Assembly: GCF_022399565.1 (NCBI RefSeq)
Contig: NZ_JAJTUT010000001.1
Coordinates: forward strand, 1,167,336-1,231,335
Length of the DNA: 64,000 nucleotides
From: Flavobacterium algicola
Lineage (GTDB): Bacteria > Bacteroidota > Bacteroidia > Flavobacteriales > Flavobacteriaceae
Direction of reading: 5' to 3'
Below the pieces are notes generated by a model. The model was given only the letters and a program-made list of their open reading frames with translations. It was not told the DNA's origin and ran no database searches. This document shows positions 44,690 to 55,276 of this stretch, piece by piece (the first letter of the stretch is position 1; every line of letters starts with the position of its first letter). The translations under genes and the position numbers were made by a program.

Positions 44690-47677
44690 ATGGTACAAAT
44701 GAAAAAAAGTTTGCATTGCATACTTCTTTTATGCAGCATACTATTTATTATGCCTAGTACAATTGCCCAAATTGCAACAAAGACAGTCACGGGAGTTGTC
44801 ATGGATCAGAAAGGAGAAACCTTGATTGGCGCAAGTGTTGCCATCAAAGGCACAAGTATCGGTACAATCACAGATGTTGACGGAAAATTTACCTTACCAG
44901 TCAACGGAAAAGCAGCAATTATTGTCGTCTCATTTGTTGGTTTTGACACCAAAGAAGTAACAGCTGCACAAAGCTCGAAAATTGTTTTAATCGAAAACTC
45001 AAACGAATTAAAAGAGGTTGTCGTTCAAGTAGGATATGGAACGGTAAAGAAAAAAGATGCAACAGGATCTGTATCCCAAATTGGAGCCAAAGATTTCAAT
45101 AAAGGACAAAACGTAACGCCTGAAAGTTTGATAAGCGGTCGTATATCAGGGGTAAACGTAACAGGCGGAGGAGCACCAGGTGCCAAAGCAGATATTCGTA
45201 TCCGTGGAGGTTCATCATTGAATGCATCCAACGATCCTTTAATCATTTTGGACGGCTTACCATTGAGTAATACAGTACCCTCTGGATCAACTAGTATTTT
45301 ATCTACTATTGACCCTAACGACATTGAATCTTTTACCGTTTTGAAAGACGCATCGGCTGCAGCTATTTATGGTTCTCGTGCTGCCAATGGGGTAATTGTT
45401 ATTACAACCAAAAAAGGAACAAAAGGTCGTATAAAAGTAAACTTCAGCTCACAGGTCGGTGTAAATACAGTTGCTAATACTGTAGATGTATTGAGTGCAG
45501 ACCAATATAGAGCTTTGGTAAACGAAAAAGGATCTGCTGCTCAAAAAGCACTATTGGGCACCGCAAACACCAACTGGCAAGATCAAATTTTCAGCACTGC
45601 TTTGACGGTAAACAATAACATATCAGTAAGTGGCGCTTTGTTTGACAAGGTACCCGTACGTTTGTCTGTCGGGAACGTTGACAATCCTGGAATTTTGAAA
45701 AACACCAGCTTTGAAAGAACAACAACTTCGATTGCAATTAATCCTGTTTTGTTTGACAATCACTTAAAAATTGACATAAGCGGAAACTTATCTTTTGGTA
45801 AAAACCGTTTTCAAGACGAAAATGACGTTATTGGAAGTGCTATTGGATTTGATCCAACACAATCAGTATACCAAGCAGGTTCTCGTTACGGCGGATACTT
45901 TGAATGGTTGGAGCCTAACGGTAATTTACCTTTACTTCCTGCAAGAAACCCTGTCGCTAGATTGAATCAAGACGAAAGAAGATCAACCTCAACCAGAAAA
46001 TGGGGGAATGTTCGCTTGGACTACAAACTTCATTTCTTTGAAGATTTAAGAGTAGTAGCCGAAGCCGGAATTGATAGATTTGACAGTAAAGGATACACAC
46101 AAGTAAGCAATCAAAGTGCAACCGGATTCCAACCAACAGCATTTAGTGCAGGAAATTGGACAAATGTTGGAAATTATTCCAACTATACTGATGCACTTCA
46201 AAATAAAAACTTAAATACGTATTTCAACTATACAAAAAAGATCGCAGGATTGAATCTTGATGCAACAGCAGGATACAATTACCAATTGTTTCAAAAAGTA
46301 AAATATGAGTCTGGAGAAACAAGACAACCTAACCCAAATGAAGATGTTACAACAGATCCAGACATCAACTTACAATCGTTTTTTGGTCGTTTAAATTTAG
46401 GCTACGAGAGCCGTTATTTATTGACTTTAAATTATAGAAGAGACGGAACTTCTCGCTTTTCGAAAGAAAACAGATGGGGTAATTTTGCTGGAGCTGCCTT
46501 TGCATGGAATATTGCTGAAGAAGCTTTCTTGAAAGACAACGAAACTGTTTCTGGCTTGAAATTGAGAGTGGGTTATGGAACAACGGGACAACAAGATATT
46601 TCTGCTTCATATGATTATTTGAGAAGAGTAACTCTTGGATCGATCAACACACAGTATATTTTTGGAAACACTGTATATGCAACCGCTCGTCCTGAAGGAT
46701 ACAACGAAAACATCAAATGGGAAGAATTATCAGAGATGAACGTTGGTTTGGATTATGGTTTTTTCAATGACCGAATTACAGGTTCGATCAACTACTTCGA
46801 TAAAAAATCTAGCGATTTATTGGCAGACGTACTTGTACCTGATGGAGCCAACCTAAGAAATCAAGGTTTCAACAATATTGGTAGCTTAAGCACAAAAGGA
46901 CTTGAGTTCAGCATCGAATCGGATATCGTAAAAAATGATAACCTACGCTGGAATGTTACTTTCAACACGACCTATATCAATCAAAAAATCACCGATTTGG
47001 GAGCAACTGTTCCTGGATTTACAGGATATGCTGTTGGAGATATTAAAGGTGGACAAGGAAACAAGATTCAAATCAACTCTGTAGGATCGTCGCCAAACTC
47101 TTTCTTTGTTTTCGAACAATTATATGATGCCGACAAAAGACCTATTCAAGGGGCGTATGTAGATCGCAACCAAGATGGAAAAATTGATGATGCCGATCGT
47201 TATAAATTCCACAAAGCAGCACCAGATTATACTTTTGGACTGTTCTCAACGGTGAACTACAAGAAATTTGACTTCACTATGAACTGGAGAGCAAGTATGG
47301 GTAACTATATTTTTGATAATGTGAGTTCTGACAAAGGGTATTTGGCCGCCGGATTAAGAAGAGATACTGATTTATCAAACATTAGCTCAGACTACCTTAA
47401 CACCGGATTTAATGCTGAAGACAATGGAACGCAGCGTTATTTATCAAATTATTTTGTCAAAGATGCCGCTTTTATCAAATTGGACAATGTAACTGTTGGT
47501 TACACTTTTGACAAATCATTGTTGAAGGTTGCTACTTTGAGATTTACACTGGGCGTTCAAAATGTATTGACTTTAACCAAATACAATGGTTTAGATCCTG
47601 AGCGCTTTAGCGGAATTGATGGAAATGTGTACCCAAGAGCAAGAACATTCTTGTTTGGAGTAAATGCAAATTTCTAA
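44690..47677 (+). CDS. susC: SusC-type TonB-dependent maltodextrin transporter
   Basis: This 995-residue outer membrane protein has a signal peptide (to ~TIAQ), a CarboxypepD_reg-like domain (KTVTGVVMDQKGETLIGASVAIKGTS), a plug (IRIRGGSSLNASNDPLIILDGLPL; DASAAAIYGSRAANGVIVITTKKG) and a barrel ending FLFGVNANF. With the adjacent SusD it imports starch oligosaccharides. Its place between GH97 and amylase genes fixes the ligand class. The ATG at 44690 may be replaced by a second ATG three codons on (44699); both leave the signal peptide intact. Confidence 0.95.
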   Translation: MVQMKKSLHCILLLCSILFIMPSTIAQIATKTVTGVVMDQKGETLIGASVAIKGTSIGTITDVDGKFTLPVNGKAAIIVVSFVGFDTKEVTAAQSSKIVLIENSNELKEVVVQVGYGTVKKKDATGSVSQIGAKDFNKGQNVTPESLISGRISGVNVTGGGAPGAKADIRIRGGSSLNASNDPLIILDGLPLSNTVPSGSTSILSTIDPNDIESFTVLKDASAAAIYGSRAANGVIVITTKKGTKGRIKVNFSSQVGVNTVANTVDVLSADQYRALVNEKGSAAQKALLGTANTNWQDQIFSTALTVNNNISVSGALFDKVPVRLSVGNVDNPGILKNTSFERTTTSIAINPVLFDNHLKIDISGNLSFGKNRFQDENDVIGSAIGFDPTQSVYQAGSRYGGYFEWLEPNGNLPLLPARNPVARLNQDERRSTSTRKWGNVRLDYKLHFFEDLRVVAEAGIDRFDSKGYTQVSNQSATGFQPTAFSAGNWTNVGNYSNYTDALQNKNLNTYFNYTKKIAGLNLDATAGYNYQLFQKVKYESGETRQPNPNEDVTTDPDINLQSFFGRLNLGYESRYLLTLNYRRDGTSRFSKENRWGNFAGAAFAWNIAEEAFLKDNETVSGLKLRVGYGTTGQQDISASYDYLRRVTLGSINTQYIFGNTVYATARPEGYNENIKWEELSEMNVGLDYGFFNDRITGSINYFDKKSSDLLADVLVPDGANLRNQGFNNIGSLSTKGLEFSIESDIVKNDNLRWNVTFNTTYINQKITDLGATVPGFTGYAVGDIKGGQGNKIQINSVGSSPNSFFVFEQLYDADKRPIQGAYVDRNQDGKIDDADRYKFHKAAPDYTFGLFSTVNYKKFDFTMNWRASMGNYIFDNVSSDKGYLAAGLRRDTDLSNISSDYLNTGFNAEDNGTQRYLSNYFVKDAAFIKLDNVTVGYTFDKSLLKVATLRFTLGVQNVLTLTKYNGLDPERFSGIDGNVYPRARTFLFGVNANF

Positions 47678-47716
47678 TACATCAGGTTGAAATCATTAAT
47701 TAAAAAAACACACAAG

Positions 47717-49324
47717 ATGAAAACATCATTTAAACATATATCCTATTTCTTCCTAATGATTTTGGGACTAAATTTGACTCTGAGCTCTTGTACGAGCGAC
47801 CTAAACGTAACACCAAAGGATGACGATGAATTTCTATCAGAAACCTTTTTTCAAGATCCAGCCTCTTACAAACAAGTATTGGCCAAATTATACTCTGGAC
47901 TATATGTAGGAGGAAATGACGGCGATAACAATGCCGATATTGCTGGTATCGGTGGAGATTTTAGTAGTTACTTGCGATTGCTTTTTGTAATGCAAGAATT
48001 CACCACAGACGAAGCGATTATTGCTTGGGCCGATGGTACCTTGCCAACTTTAAATACACAAACTTGGGCACCAGCCAATGAGTTTTTGTACGGAACGTAC
48101 TCTAGAGCCTTTTACGAAATTAGTTTGGCCAATGAGTTTTTGAGACAAACGTCAGATGATAAATTGACGTCTCGTGGTGTTGACGCCGCTTTAAAAGCAG
48201 AAATCGCAACCTTTAGAGCAGAATCCCGTTTTTTAAGAGCGTTCTCTTATGTGAATTTGATGGACCTGTTTGGTAATGTGCCTATTACCACAGAAAAAGA
48301 CCCAGTAGGATTCTTCTATCCAGAACAAAAGACGAGAGCTGAAGTTTTTACTTTTATCGAAAGTGAATTGAAAGACCTAGACAATAGTTTGGTCGCTTCA
48401 AAAACAAATGAATACGGACGTATTGATAAAACAGCAGCTAAGTTTTTATTAGCCAAAATATATCTTAATGCAAAAGTATACACAGGAATAGAGCGTTTTA
48501 ATGATGCTGCAAAACTAAGTTCAGATATTATTACAACCTCTGGATACACCTTTGCAAACCTTCCTTACAAACATTTATTCTCCGCAGACAACAACCGTAA
48601 TGGAGCACAAAGTGAAGTGATTTTTCCGGTGGTAAGTGACGGAAATGCGATTCGTGCCACTGGTAGCGGAATGAGTTTTATTCTTCATGCTTCTATTGGA
48701 GGGTCTATGGACGCTGCCGCTCAAGGTATGAACGGAGGATGGCAAGGAATCAGAACTCGCAAAGAGTTTGTGGCTTTGTTCCCAGATGCTACCGCTACTG
48801 CAGACAATAGAGGAACATTCTATACAGATGGTCAAACCTTAAGCATTGCCAATGTTGGAACTTTTACAAATGGATACGCCATTACAAAATACACCAATGT
48901 TAACGCAGATGGAACTGCTGCTCAACGCAATGATATTCCTGATACTGATTTTCCAATGTTTCGTTTGTCAGATGTGTACTTGATGTATGCGGAGTGTGCG
49001 GTACGTGGTGCTGCAGGTACAGACTTGACTACTGCGGTAGGGTATATCAACAAGTTGAGAACTAGAGCAAATGCTAGTACGGTATCAACTGGAAACTTAA
49101 CGCTTAATTTTATTTTGGACGAAAGAGGACGTGAATTGTTTTGGGAATGTCACCGTAGAACAGATTTGATTCGTTTTGGAAAATTCACAGGAGGAGACAA
49201 AATTTGGGAATGGAAAGGCGGAACTCAAAATGGGGCTGCAACAGCAACTTTTAGAGATTTAATGCCTATACCAGCCAAAACAATCCAAGCCAATCCTACC
49301 TTAAAACAAAATCCTGGATACTAA
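47717..49324 (+). CDS. susD: SusD-type starch-binding surface lipoprotein
   Basis: This 535-residue lipoprotein has a signal and lipobox (LGLNLTLSSCTSD). The SusD fold follows: TFFQDPASYKQVLAKLYSGL, FRAESRFLRAFSYVNLMDLFGNVPI, FRLSDVYLMYAECAVRGAAGTDL and ILDERGRELFWECHRRTDLIRFGKF. It caps the preceding SusC and binds maltodextrin at the surface. The ATG at 47717 gives the signal peptide; a frame extension to 47687 is not needed. It is 39 bases after susC and in the same operon. Confidence 0.95.
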   Translation: MKTSFKHISYFFLMILGLNLTLSSCTSDLNVTPKDDDEFLSETFFQDPASYKQVLAKLYSGLYVGGNDGDNNADIAGIGGDFSSYLRLLFVMQEFTTDEAIIAWADGTLPTLNTQTWAPANEFLYGTYSRAFYEISLANEFLRQTSDDKLTSRGVDAALKAEIATFRAESRFLRAFSYVNLMDLFGNVPITTEKDPVGFFYPEQKTRAEVFTFIESELKDLDNSLVASKTNEYGRIDKTAAKFLLAKIYLNAKVYTGIERFNDAAKLSSDIITTSGYTFANLPYKHLFSADNNRNGAQSEVIFPVVSDGNAIRATGSGMSFILHASIGGSMDAAAQGMNGGWQGIRTRKEFVALFPDATATADNRGTFYTDGQTLSIANVGTFTNGYAITKYTNVNADGTAAQRNDIPDTDFPMFRLSDVYLMYAECAVRGAAGTDLTTAVGYINKLRTRANASTVSTGNLTLNFILDERGRELFWECHRRTDLIRFGKFTGGDKIWEWKGGTQNGAATATFRDLMPIPAKTIQANPTLKQNPGY

Positions 49325-49349
49325 CTAACCACCTTTAAAGAACCATAAA

Positions 49350-50471
49350 ATGAAAAAAATTAACCAATTTTTATTCGCTTTCATAAGCATACTAGCGGTA
49401 TCATGTACGGCTGACGATGTGGAAAATAAACCCATTTTATCAAAAATTTCAACACCCGAAATCACTGCTCCGGCAACAGCCAAGCAATACCTACTGACAG
49501 AAGTGAACGCCGATACTGATGTAGACAAATTTGTATGGACTGCTGCTCAATATTCAGAATCAGTTGTGGTTCAATATTCCTTAGTAATGGATGTTTCTGG
49601 GGGCGATTTTAGCATACCACAAACCTTGGCAACAACAAGTAACGTGACGCAAGCCGCAGTAACAGTAAAAACATTGAACCAAGCAGCAATAGAATTGGGA
49701 GCGCTACCAGGCACACCAAAACAATTTGATGTAAAAGTAATGGCTTCGGTATCTGGAGGCGTTCCTACGGCTTCAGCAAAAGTGATTACGATTAGCGTGA
49801 ACACTTACTCAGGATTGATTGCTTATCCATTCACAGATTGGTATTTGGTAGGAGACGCTACCGTTTCGGGTTGGGACAACAATAACAACAACCAACCTTT
49901 GTTTAGAGGTGGGACTAATCCAAAAGAATACCGATTTACAGGCTATTTCAAAGCAGGTTATTTCAAAACAATTTCAACTTTGGGACAATGGGCACCAATG
50001 TATGGTAAAGGTGACAATGGCACAATTGTTTCTAGAGCAAAAGATGCTGACCCAGATCCAGCTAGTTTTGAAATCACAACGGCAGGATACTACACATTTA
50101 CTATGAATACCGAAACCTTAAAATATACTTTGGTTGCTTATGACGCTTCTGCTGCTAGCAGTTACGCTCGCATCGGATTCTTAGGGTCCTCCAGAACTGG
50201 AACTGATGCAGGATGGTCTGGAGACGACACTGCAATGACAAAATCTACTTTTGATGGTCACTTATGGACCTTAAAAGTAACATTGTTTGATGGTAAAGGA
50301 AAATTTAGAGCCAACAACGCTTGGGACAAAAGTTGGGGTGGTGATACAGCTTTTGCTGCTTTCCCAACACAAGGAACTAGCAGTGGCGATATTCCAGTAG
50401 CACGTTCTAAGTACAAAGTTTTATTTAATGACTTAGATGGCATTTACATGATGTTCCCTAACCAAGAATAA
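49350..50471 (+). CDS. SusE/SusF-like surface starch-binding lipoprotein
   Basis: This 373-residue protein has a lipoprotein signal (FISILAVSCTADD), a SusE N-terminal Ig-like domain (~35-165) and two successive carbohydrate-binding modules (~175-265, starting WYLVGDATVSGWDNNNN; ~270-370, starting RIGFLGSSRTGTDAGWSGDD). The SGW(D/S) turn and aromatic residues match CBM58-like SusE/F modules. It would hold starch at the cell surface near SusCD. Only one such protein is present, where Bacteroides has SusE and SusF. It is 25 bases after susD. Confidence 0.88.
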   Translation: MKKINQFLFAFISILAVSCTADDVENKPILSKISTPEITAPATAKQYLLTEVNADTDVDKFVWTAAQYSESVVVQYSLVMDVSGGDFSIPQTLATTSNVTQAAVTVKTLNQAAIELGALPGTPKQFDVKVMASVSGGVPTASAKVITISVNTYSGLIAYPFTDWYLVGDATVSGWDNNNNNQPLFRGGTNPKEYRFTGYFKAGYFKTISTLGQWAPMYGKGDNGTIVSRAKDADPDPASFEITTAGYYTFTMNTETLKYTLVAYDASAASSYARIGFLGSSRTGTDAGWSGDDTAMTKSTFDGHLWTLKVTLFDGKGKFRANNAWDKSWGGDTAFAAFPTQGTSSGDIPVARSKYKVLFNDLDGIYMMFPNQE

Positions 50472-50487
50472 TCGTTTATTAAAAACA

Positions 50488-50523
50488 TAAAAGGGCTATC
50501 TACTATTGGATAGCCTTTTTTTT
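50488..50523 (+). terminator. Terminator or attenuator between the susE-like and amylase genes
   Basis: A hairpin (AAGGGCTATC / GATAGCCTTTT) with an 8-base loop and a T-run lies 20 bases after the susE-like stop and 14 bases before the amylase ATG. With no space for a new promoter between hairpin and ATG, it more likely reduces than ends transcription. Confidence 0.7.
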
Positions 50524-50536
50524 AAACCAAAAAACC

Positions 50537-53389
50537 ATGATAAAACGTCTACTTATATCTCTTTTGCTTTTATGCAACACCTTACTTTGGGCTCAATTTA
50601 CCACTACGCCCTCTCCTGCAATTGCGAGTGGAACGGTGACTTTAAATTTTAATAAATCAGGAACCCCACTAGCGAGCGACACAGGAACCCTTTATGCTCA
50701 TATTGGCCTTACGGTGAATGGTGCACGATGGCAAAACGTAAAAGGAAGCTGGGGCAACAACACCACACAACCGGCTTTGACCCTTGTTTCTGGCACGACC
50801 TACAAACTGGACTTGACACCTGATTTGTATACCTCTTTTGGAGTGGCAACATCAAGTACTATTACTGAAATTTGCGTTGTGATTCGAAATAGTGTTGGCA
50901 ACCAACAAATTGCGGATTCGTTCTTTACTGTTGGTGCCTTTCAACTGAGCCTAAATACACCCTCGGAAAACAGTACAACTATTATCAACTCAGGAAGCAA
51001 TTTTACCATTCAGGCAACCAATACCGGTGGTGCCTCAAGCTATACCTTAAAATCCAACGGCAGTACCATTCATTCTAATACTGCAACTTCAAACTACAGC
51101 TACACCCACAACAACTTGACCTCCAATCAAAGTTATGAATTGGTGGTATCGAATGGAAGCACGACGATTACCAAAAAATTTACAGCGGTTGTAAATCCAG
51201 GCGCTAGTGCTGAAACCATGCCTACAGGTTCTGAAGACGGAATAAATTACTTGACCGATCCTACCAAAGCAATTTTGGTCTTGGATGCCCCTTTGAAAGA
51301 TTTTGTCTATCTCGCAGGAAGTTTCAACAACTACCAACCTACTACTGCTTATGCCATGAAAAAAGATCCTGCCACAGGTAAATTCTGGATCACACTTACG
51401 GGACTGACTTCGGGCACGGCATATACCTATCAATATTGGGTGGGCGAAACAACGCCAATCGCAAATTCACCAGCTTTGGTCAAAACGGCCGATCCATATT
51501 CCACTTTGGTACTTTCACCATTTGATGATCCTTCAATTCCTGCTGCTTCGTACCCGAACCTACCAGCGTATCCGCAAGGACAAGAGCGCGAAGTAACCGT
51601 TTTGCAAACAGGACAACCAGTTTATGCTTGGAGTTCAGCAAGCAACAATTTTGTCAAACCTCAAAAAGAAAACTTGATCGTCTATGAAGTTTTAGTGCGT
51701 GATTTTGATTCGAATCGAAATTTTCAAGACCTAATCAACAAGATGGATTATTTCAAAAATTTAAAAATTAATGCTATCGAACTACTTCCGATAATGGAAT
51801 TTGAGGGCAATGAAAGTTGGGGATACAACACCTCCTTTCATATGGCATTGGACAAATACTACGGTACCTCCAACAAGTTAAAAGAGTTTATTGACCTTTG
51901 CCATCAAAACGGAATAGCAGTTATTCTTGATGTGGCTTTGAACCACGCTTTTGGTCGCAACCCAATGGTGCGCATGTGGATGAACGACCCCGATGGTGAT
52001 GGTTGGGGAACACCCACCACTGAAAATCCTTTTTTCAACACCGTTGCCAAACACAGTTACAGTGTGGGCGAAGACTTTAATCATCAATCTACCAAAACAC
52101 AATATTATGTAGAGCGAGTAATTAAACAATGGATCCAAGAATACAAGATTGACGGTTTCCGTTGGGATTTGACCAAAGGCTTTACTCAAAACTGTACCGC
52201 GGGTGATGAATCATGCACCAATGCGTATCAGCAAGACCGCGTTGATGTATTAAAAAAATATGCTGATTATACTTGGAGCTTAGACCCTACTCATTATACT
52301 ATTTTTGAACATTTAGGAACCAATACAGAAGAGCAGCAATGGGCCAATTATAAAATCAATGAAACCCCAAGCAAAGGAATTATGATGTGGGGTAAAATGA
52401 CCGACAATTACAACGAACTTTCAATGGGCTACCCAAGCACGATAGCGGGTATGACAAGCAGCAGTCGCGGTTTCGCCGCCAACCGATTAATTGGCTATGC
52501 TGAAAGCCATGACGAAGAACGATTAATGTACAAAAATCTACAATTCGGAAAAAGCAGTACTGCAGCACACAATGTAAAAAATCTTGACATCGCGCTTTCT
52601 AGAATGTCGGCTATTGGAGCGGTCTCTCTTATGGTTCCAGGACCAAAAATGATTTGGCATTTTGGTGAGTTAGGTATGGAAAACTCCATTTTTTCTTGTA
52701 ATAATGGAACTGTAAATACCTCCTCAGATGCAACTGCTGGCGACTGCAAACTAGATACAAAACCGCAACCACAATGGATAAATAACTGGTTGACAGCAGA
52801 TGCTAGGGCGACAATTTATAAAGACTGGACAAAAATGATTGCCTTAAAAACTACCGAACCCGTTTTTCTTGGTACTGCAACCATCACCAATAGCGCTACG
52901 CTGCTACAAAACATTAAAATTACCAACGCTAACTTGCCAACAAACCAATTAAAGGATGTAGTTATTATGGCAAATTTTGAGGTAACAACACAAAACATGA
53001 CACCTGTTTTTCCTTACATAGGAACTTGGTATAATTTGATGGATAATACAACAATCAATGTCAGCAATACTAGTGACCCAATCACTATTGCCGCTGGACA
53101 GTTCAAGATTTTTGGAAACAAAGCAGCAACGCCTTTGAGTACTCCAAATTTCAATCTAGACAATGATTTAAATCTTTATCCAAATCCGGCGAACGCTTCC
53201 TTTAAACTGAATAAAGTTGTTCGTCTTGTAGAAGTTTATGATCTTACTGGCAAACGCGTATTGCTTTTTGAAGGAGCTTTTGACTCACAACATGAATTCT
53301 CAATTTCAGCTATTGGATCTGGTTTGTATTTGGTAAAAACTACCAATGAATCAGGGCAAACAAGCATTGCCAAATTGATAAAAAATTAA
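50537..53389 (+). CDS. Secreted GH13 alpha-amylase with T9SS sorting domain
   Basis: This 950-residue protein has a signal peptide (to LLWAQ), two N-terminal beta-sandwich/Ig-like modules (~20-230), a CBM48-like module (~240-330, VYLAGSFNNYQP) and a GH13 barrel (~365-770). It ends in a T9SS type A sorting domain (NLYPNPANASFKL ... GLYLVKTTNESGQTSIAKLIKN). Catalytic residues are intact: nucleophile D544 (DGFRWD), acid/base E591 (TIFEHLG) and D659 (ESHDEER). It fills the SusG role, initial starch cleavage outside the cell, but reaches the surface through T9SS and not as a lipoprotein. It lies 65 bases after the SusE-like gene. Confidence 0.92.
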   Translation: MIKRLLISLLLLCNTLLWAQFTTTPSPAIASGTVTLNFNKSGTPLASDTGTLYAHIGLTVNGARWQNVKGSWGNNTTQPALTLVSGTTYKLDLTPDLYTSFGVATSSTITEICVVIRNSVGNQQIADSFFTVGAFQLSLNTPSENSTTIINSGSNFTIQATNTGGASSYTLKSNGSTIHSNTATSNYSYTHNNLTSNQSYELVVSNGSTTITKKFTAVVNPGASAETMPTGSEDGINYLTDPTKAILVLDAPLKDFVYLAGSFNNYQPTTAYAMKKDPATGKFWITLTGLTSGTAYTYQYWVGETTPIANSPALVKTADPYSTLVLSPFDDPSIPAASYPNLPAYPQGQEREVTVLQTGQPVYAWSSASNNFVKPQKENLIVYEVLVRDFDSNRNFQDLINKMDYFKNLKINAIELLPIMEFEGNESWGYNTSFHMALDKYYGTSNKLKEFIDLCHQNGIAVILDVALNHAFGRNPMVRMWMNDPDGDGWGTPTTENPFFNTVAKHSYSVGEDFNHQSTKTQYYVERVIKQWIQEYKIDGFRWDLTKGFTQNCTAGDESCTNAYQQDRVDVLKKYADYTWSLDPTHYTIFEHLGTNTEEQQWANYKINETPSKGIMMWGKMTDNYNELSMGYPSTIAGMTSSSRGFAANRLIGYAESHDEERLMYKNLQFGKSSTAAHNVKNLDIALSRMSAIGAVSLMVPGPKMIWHFGELGMENSIFSCNNGTVNTSSDATAGDCKLDTKPQPQWINNWLTADARATIYKDWTKMIALKTTEPVFLGTATITNSATLLQNIKITNANLPTNQLKDVVIMANFEVTTQNMTPVFPYIGTWYNLMDNTTINVSNTSDPITIAAGQFKIFGNKAATPLSTPNFNLDNDLNLYPNPANASFKLNKVVRLVEVYDLTGKRVLLFEGAFDSQHEFSISAIGSGLYLVKTTNESGQTSIAKLIKN

Positions 53390-53396
53390 AAACAAG

Positions 53397-55253
53397 ATGT
53401 TAAACACGCTTAAAAATAATATCCTACTGCTTCTTGTCACGGGATTATCTTGGTCGTCCTATGCTCAGATTCAGAGAATGGAACCGCCTTACTGGTATAC
53501 CGGCATGAACAACACCAAACTTCAAATTGTGTTTTATGGCTCAAATATAGCCCAAAATGAAGTTAGTGCTCCAGCTGCGGTTCCTATACTAGCGGTGACA
53601 AAAACGGAGAATCCAAACTATCTCTTTGTAACCATCGACACTAAAGATCTTTTGCCACAAGAGCTAGTTTTTTCTTTTTCGAAAAATAAAAAAAAGCATT
53701 TCACTACAAAGTATGAGCTGAAAAAACGAAGAGAAAATTCCGCTTTACGCGAAAGCTATTCTGCTGCAGACATGATGTACCTGGTGATGCCGGATCGTTT
53801 TGCAAACGGAAATCCACAGAATGACAATGAAAAATCCATGACCGAAAAGACAAATACGAAAGTCGAAAACGGCAGACATGGAGGAGATCTTGAAGGAATT
53901 ATACAACATTTAGATTATATCCAAGAATTGGGAGCCACGACAGTTTGGTGCACGCCCTTGTGTGTGAACAATAATGCGAGAGGATCGTATCACGGCTACG
54001 GACAGTCAGATGTGTACCAAATTGACCCACGTTTTGGAACCAATGCCGATTATCTGCGATTATCAAATGAGTTGCATAAAAAAGACATGAAACTTGTCAT
54101 GGATTATGTAACTAATCATTGGGGTGCTCAACACTGGATGATCAAAGATTTACCGACCTACAACTGGATTCATCAATTTCCGGGTTATGCACAAACCAAT
54201 TATCGCATGACGACACAATTTGACCCAAATGCATCCAAAATTGATGCGCGCCTGTGTGCCGATGGCTGGTTTGTACAATCGATGCCCGACCTCAATCAGT
54301 CCAATGAATTGGTTTTAAATTATTTGACACAAAACGCTATTTGGTGGATCGAAAGTGCCAATCTAGACGGGTTTCGGGTAGACACTTACTCGTATAATGA
54401 TAAAAGGGCCATTGCCAAATGGACCAAAGCCATCACCAACGAATATCCAAATTTTAATATCGTAGGCGAAGTCTGGATGCAAGACCAAGCGCAAATGGCC
54501 TATTGGCAAAAAGACAGTAAAATTGCAGCGATACAAAATTACAATTCGTATTTGCCTAGTGTCATGGACTTCACCTTTATGGACGCCACAGCTAAAGTAT
54601 TTGATGAAAATGAGGCGAGCTGGAACAATGGTCTAATCAAATTGTATGAGAATTTTGCCAATGATTTTTTATACCCCAATCCCAACAACCTACTTACTTT
54701 TGTAGAAAACCATGACACGCAACGGTTCAACGAAATCTACAAAAAAGATTTTAAAAAATACGCCATGGCAATGAGTGTATTGGCAACGGTAAGAGGGATA
54801 CCGCAGCTGTATTATGGTTCTGAGATTGGTATGGCTGGCGACAAAAGTAAAGGAGACGGTGCCATACGACAGGACTTTCCGGGTGGTTGGCAGGGTGACA
54901 CCAACAATGCGTTTACCAAAGAAGGACGAACAGTTGAGCAACAACAATTTTTTGATTTTAGTTCGAAATTATTTCGATGGCGCAAAACCAACGAAGCGGT
55001 TCATTTTGGAAAAACAACACATTACCTTCCTATAGACAACGTGTACGTCTACTTTCGATACACCACCGAAAAAACAGTAATGGTAATCGTTAACAACAAT
55101 TTGATTTCGAAAAAAATAAAAACAGATCGTTTTGCAGAAAACATTTTGAACTATACCACAGGAAAAGAAGTACTAACGGAAATAGTTGTTCCTTTGAAAA
55201 ATGAAATCACAATCGAACCGCAAACCGCTTTGCTATTCGAATTGCAAAAATAA
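53397..55253 (+). CDS. susA: GH13 neopullulanase/cyclomaltodextrinase (SusA-like)
   Basis: This 618-residue protein has a signal peptide (to WSSYAQ), a cyclomaltodextrinase N-terminal domain (RMEPPYWYTGMNNTKLQIVFYG), a GH13 barrel and a C-terminal beta domain. Catalytic D329 (DGFRVD), E358 (IVGEVWM) and D440 (VENHDTQR) are present. MPDRFANGNPQND, with its calcium-binding character, also fits. It would hydrolyse imported maltodextrins and cyclodextrins in the periplasm, feeding the SusB-like GH97. It begins 7 bases after the amylase gene, in the same transcript, and ends the locus. Confidence 0.93.
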   Translation: MLNTLKNNILLLLVTGLSWSSYAQIQRMEPPYWYTGMNNTKLQIVFYGSNIAQNEVSAPAAVPILAVTKTENPNYLFVTIDTKDLLPQELVFSFSKNKKKHFTTKYELKKRRENSALRESYSAADMMYLVMPDRFANGNPQNDNEKSMTEKTNTKVENGRHGGDLEGIIQHLDYIQELGATTVWCTPLCVNNNARGSYHGYGQSDVYQIDPRFGTNADYLRLSNELHKKDMKLVMDYVTNHWGAQHWMIKDLPTYNWIHQFPGYAQTNYRMTTQFDPNASKIDARLCADGWFVQSMPDLNQSNELVLNYLTQNAIWWIESANLDGFRVDTYSYNDKRAIAKWTKAITNEYPNFNIVGEVWMQDQAQMAYWQKDSKIAAIQNYNSYLPSVMDFTFMDATAKVFDENEASWNNGLIKLYENFANDFLYPNPNNLLTFVENHDTQRFNEIYKKDFKKYAMAMSVLATVRGIPQLYYGSEIGMAGDKSKGDGAIRQDFPGGWQGDTNNAFTKEGRTVEQQQFFDFSSKLFRWRKTNEAVHFGKTTHYLPIDNVYVYFRYTTEKTVMVIVNNNLISKKIKTDRFAENILNYTTGKEVLTEIVVPLKNEITIEPQTALLFELQK

Positions 55254-55276
55254 TTCCGCTTGAACTGGAAAACTAG

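Noticed and set aside
51089..51433. 114-codon frame antisense to the amylase gene
   Set aside because: No family resemblance; contained in a clear coding region on the other strand.
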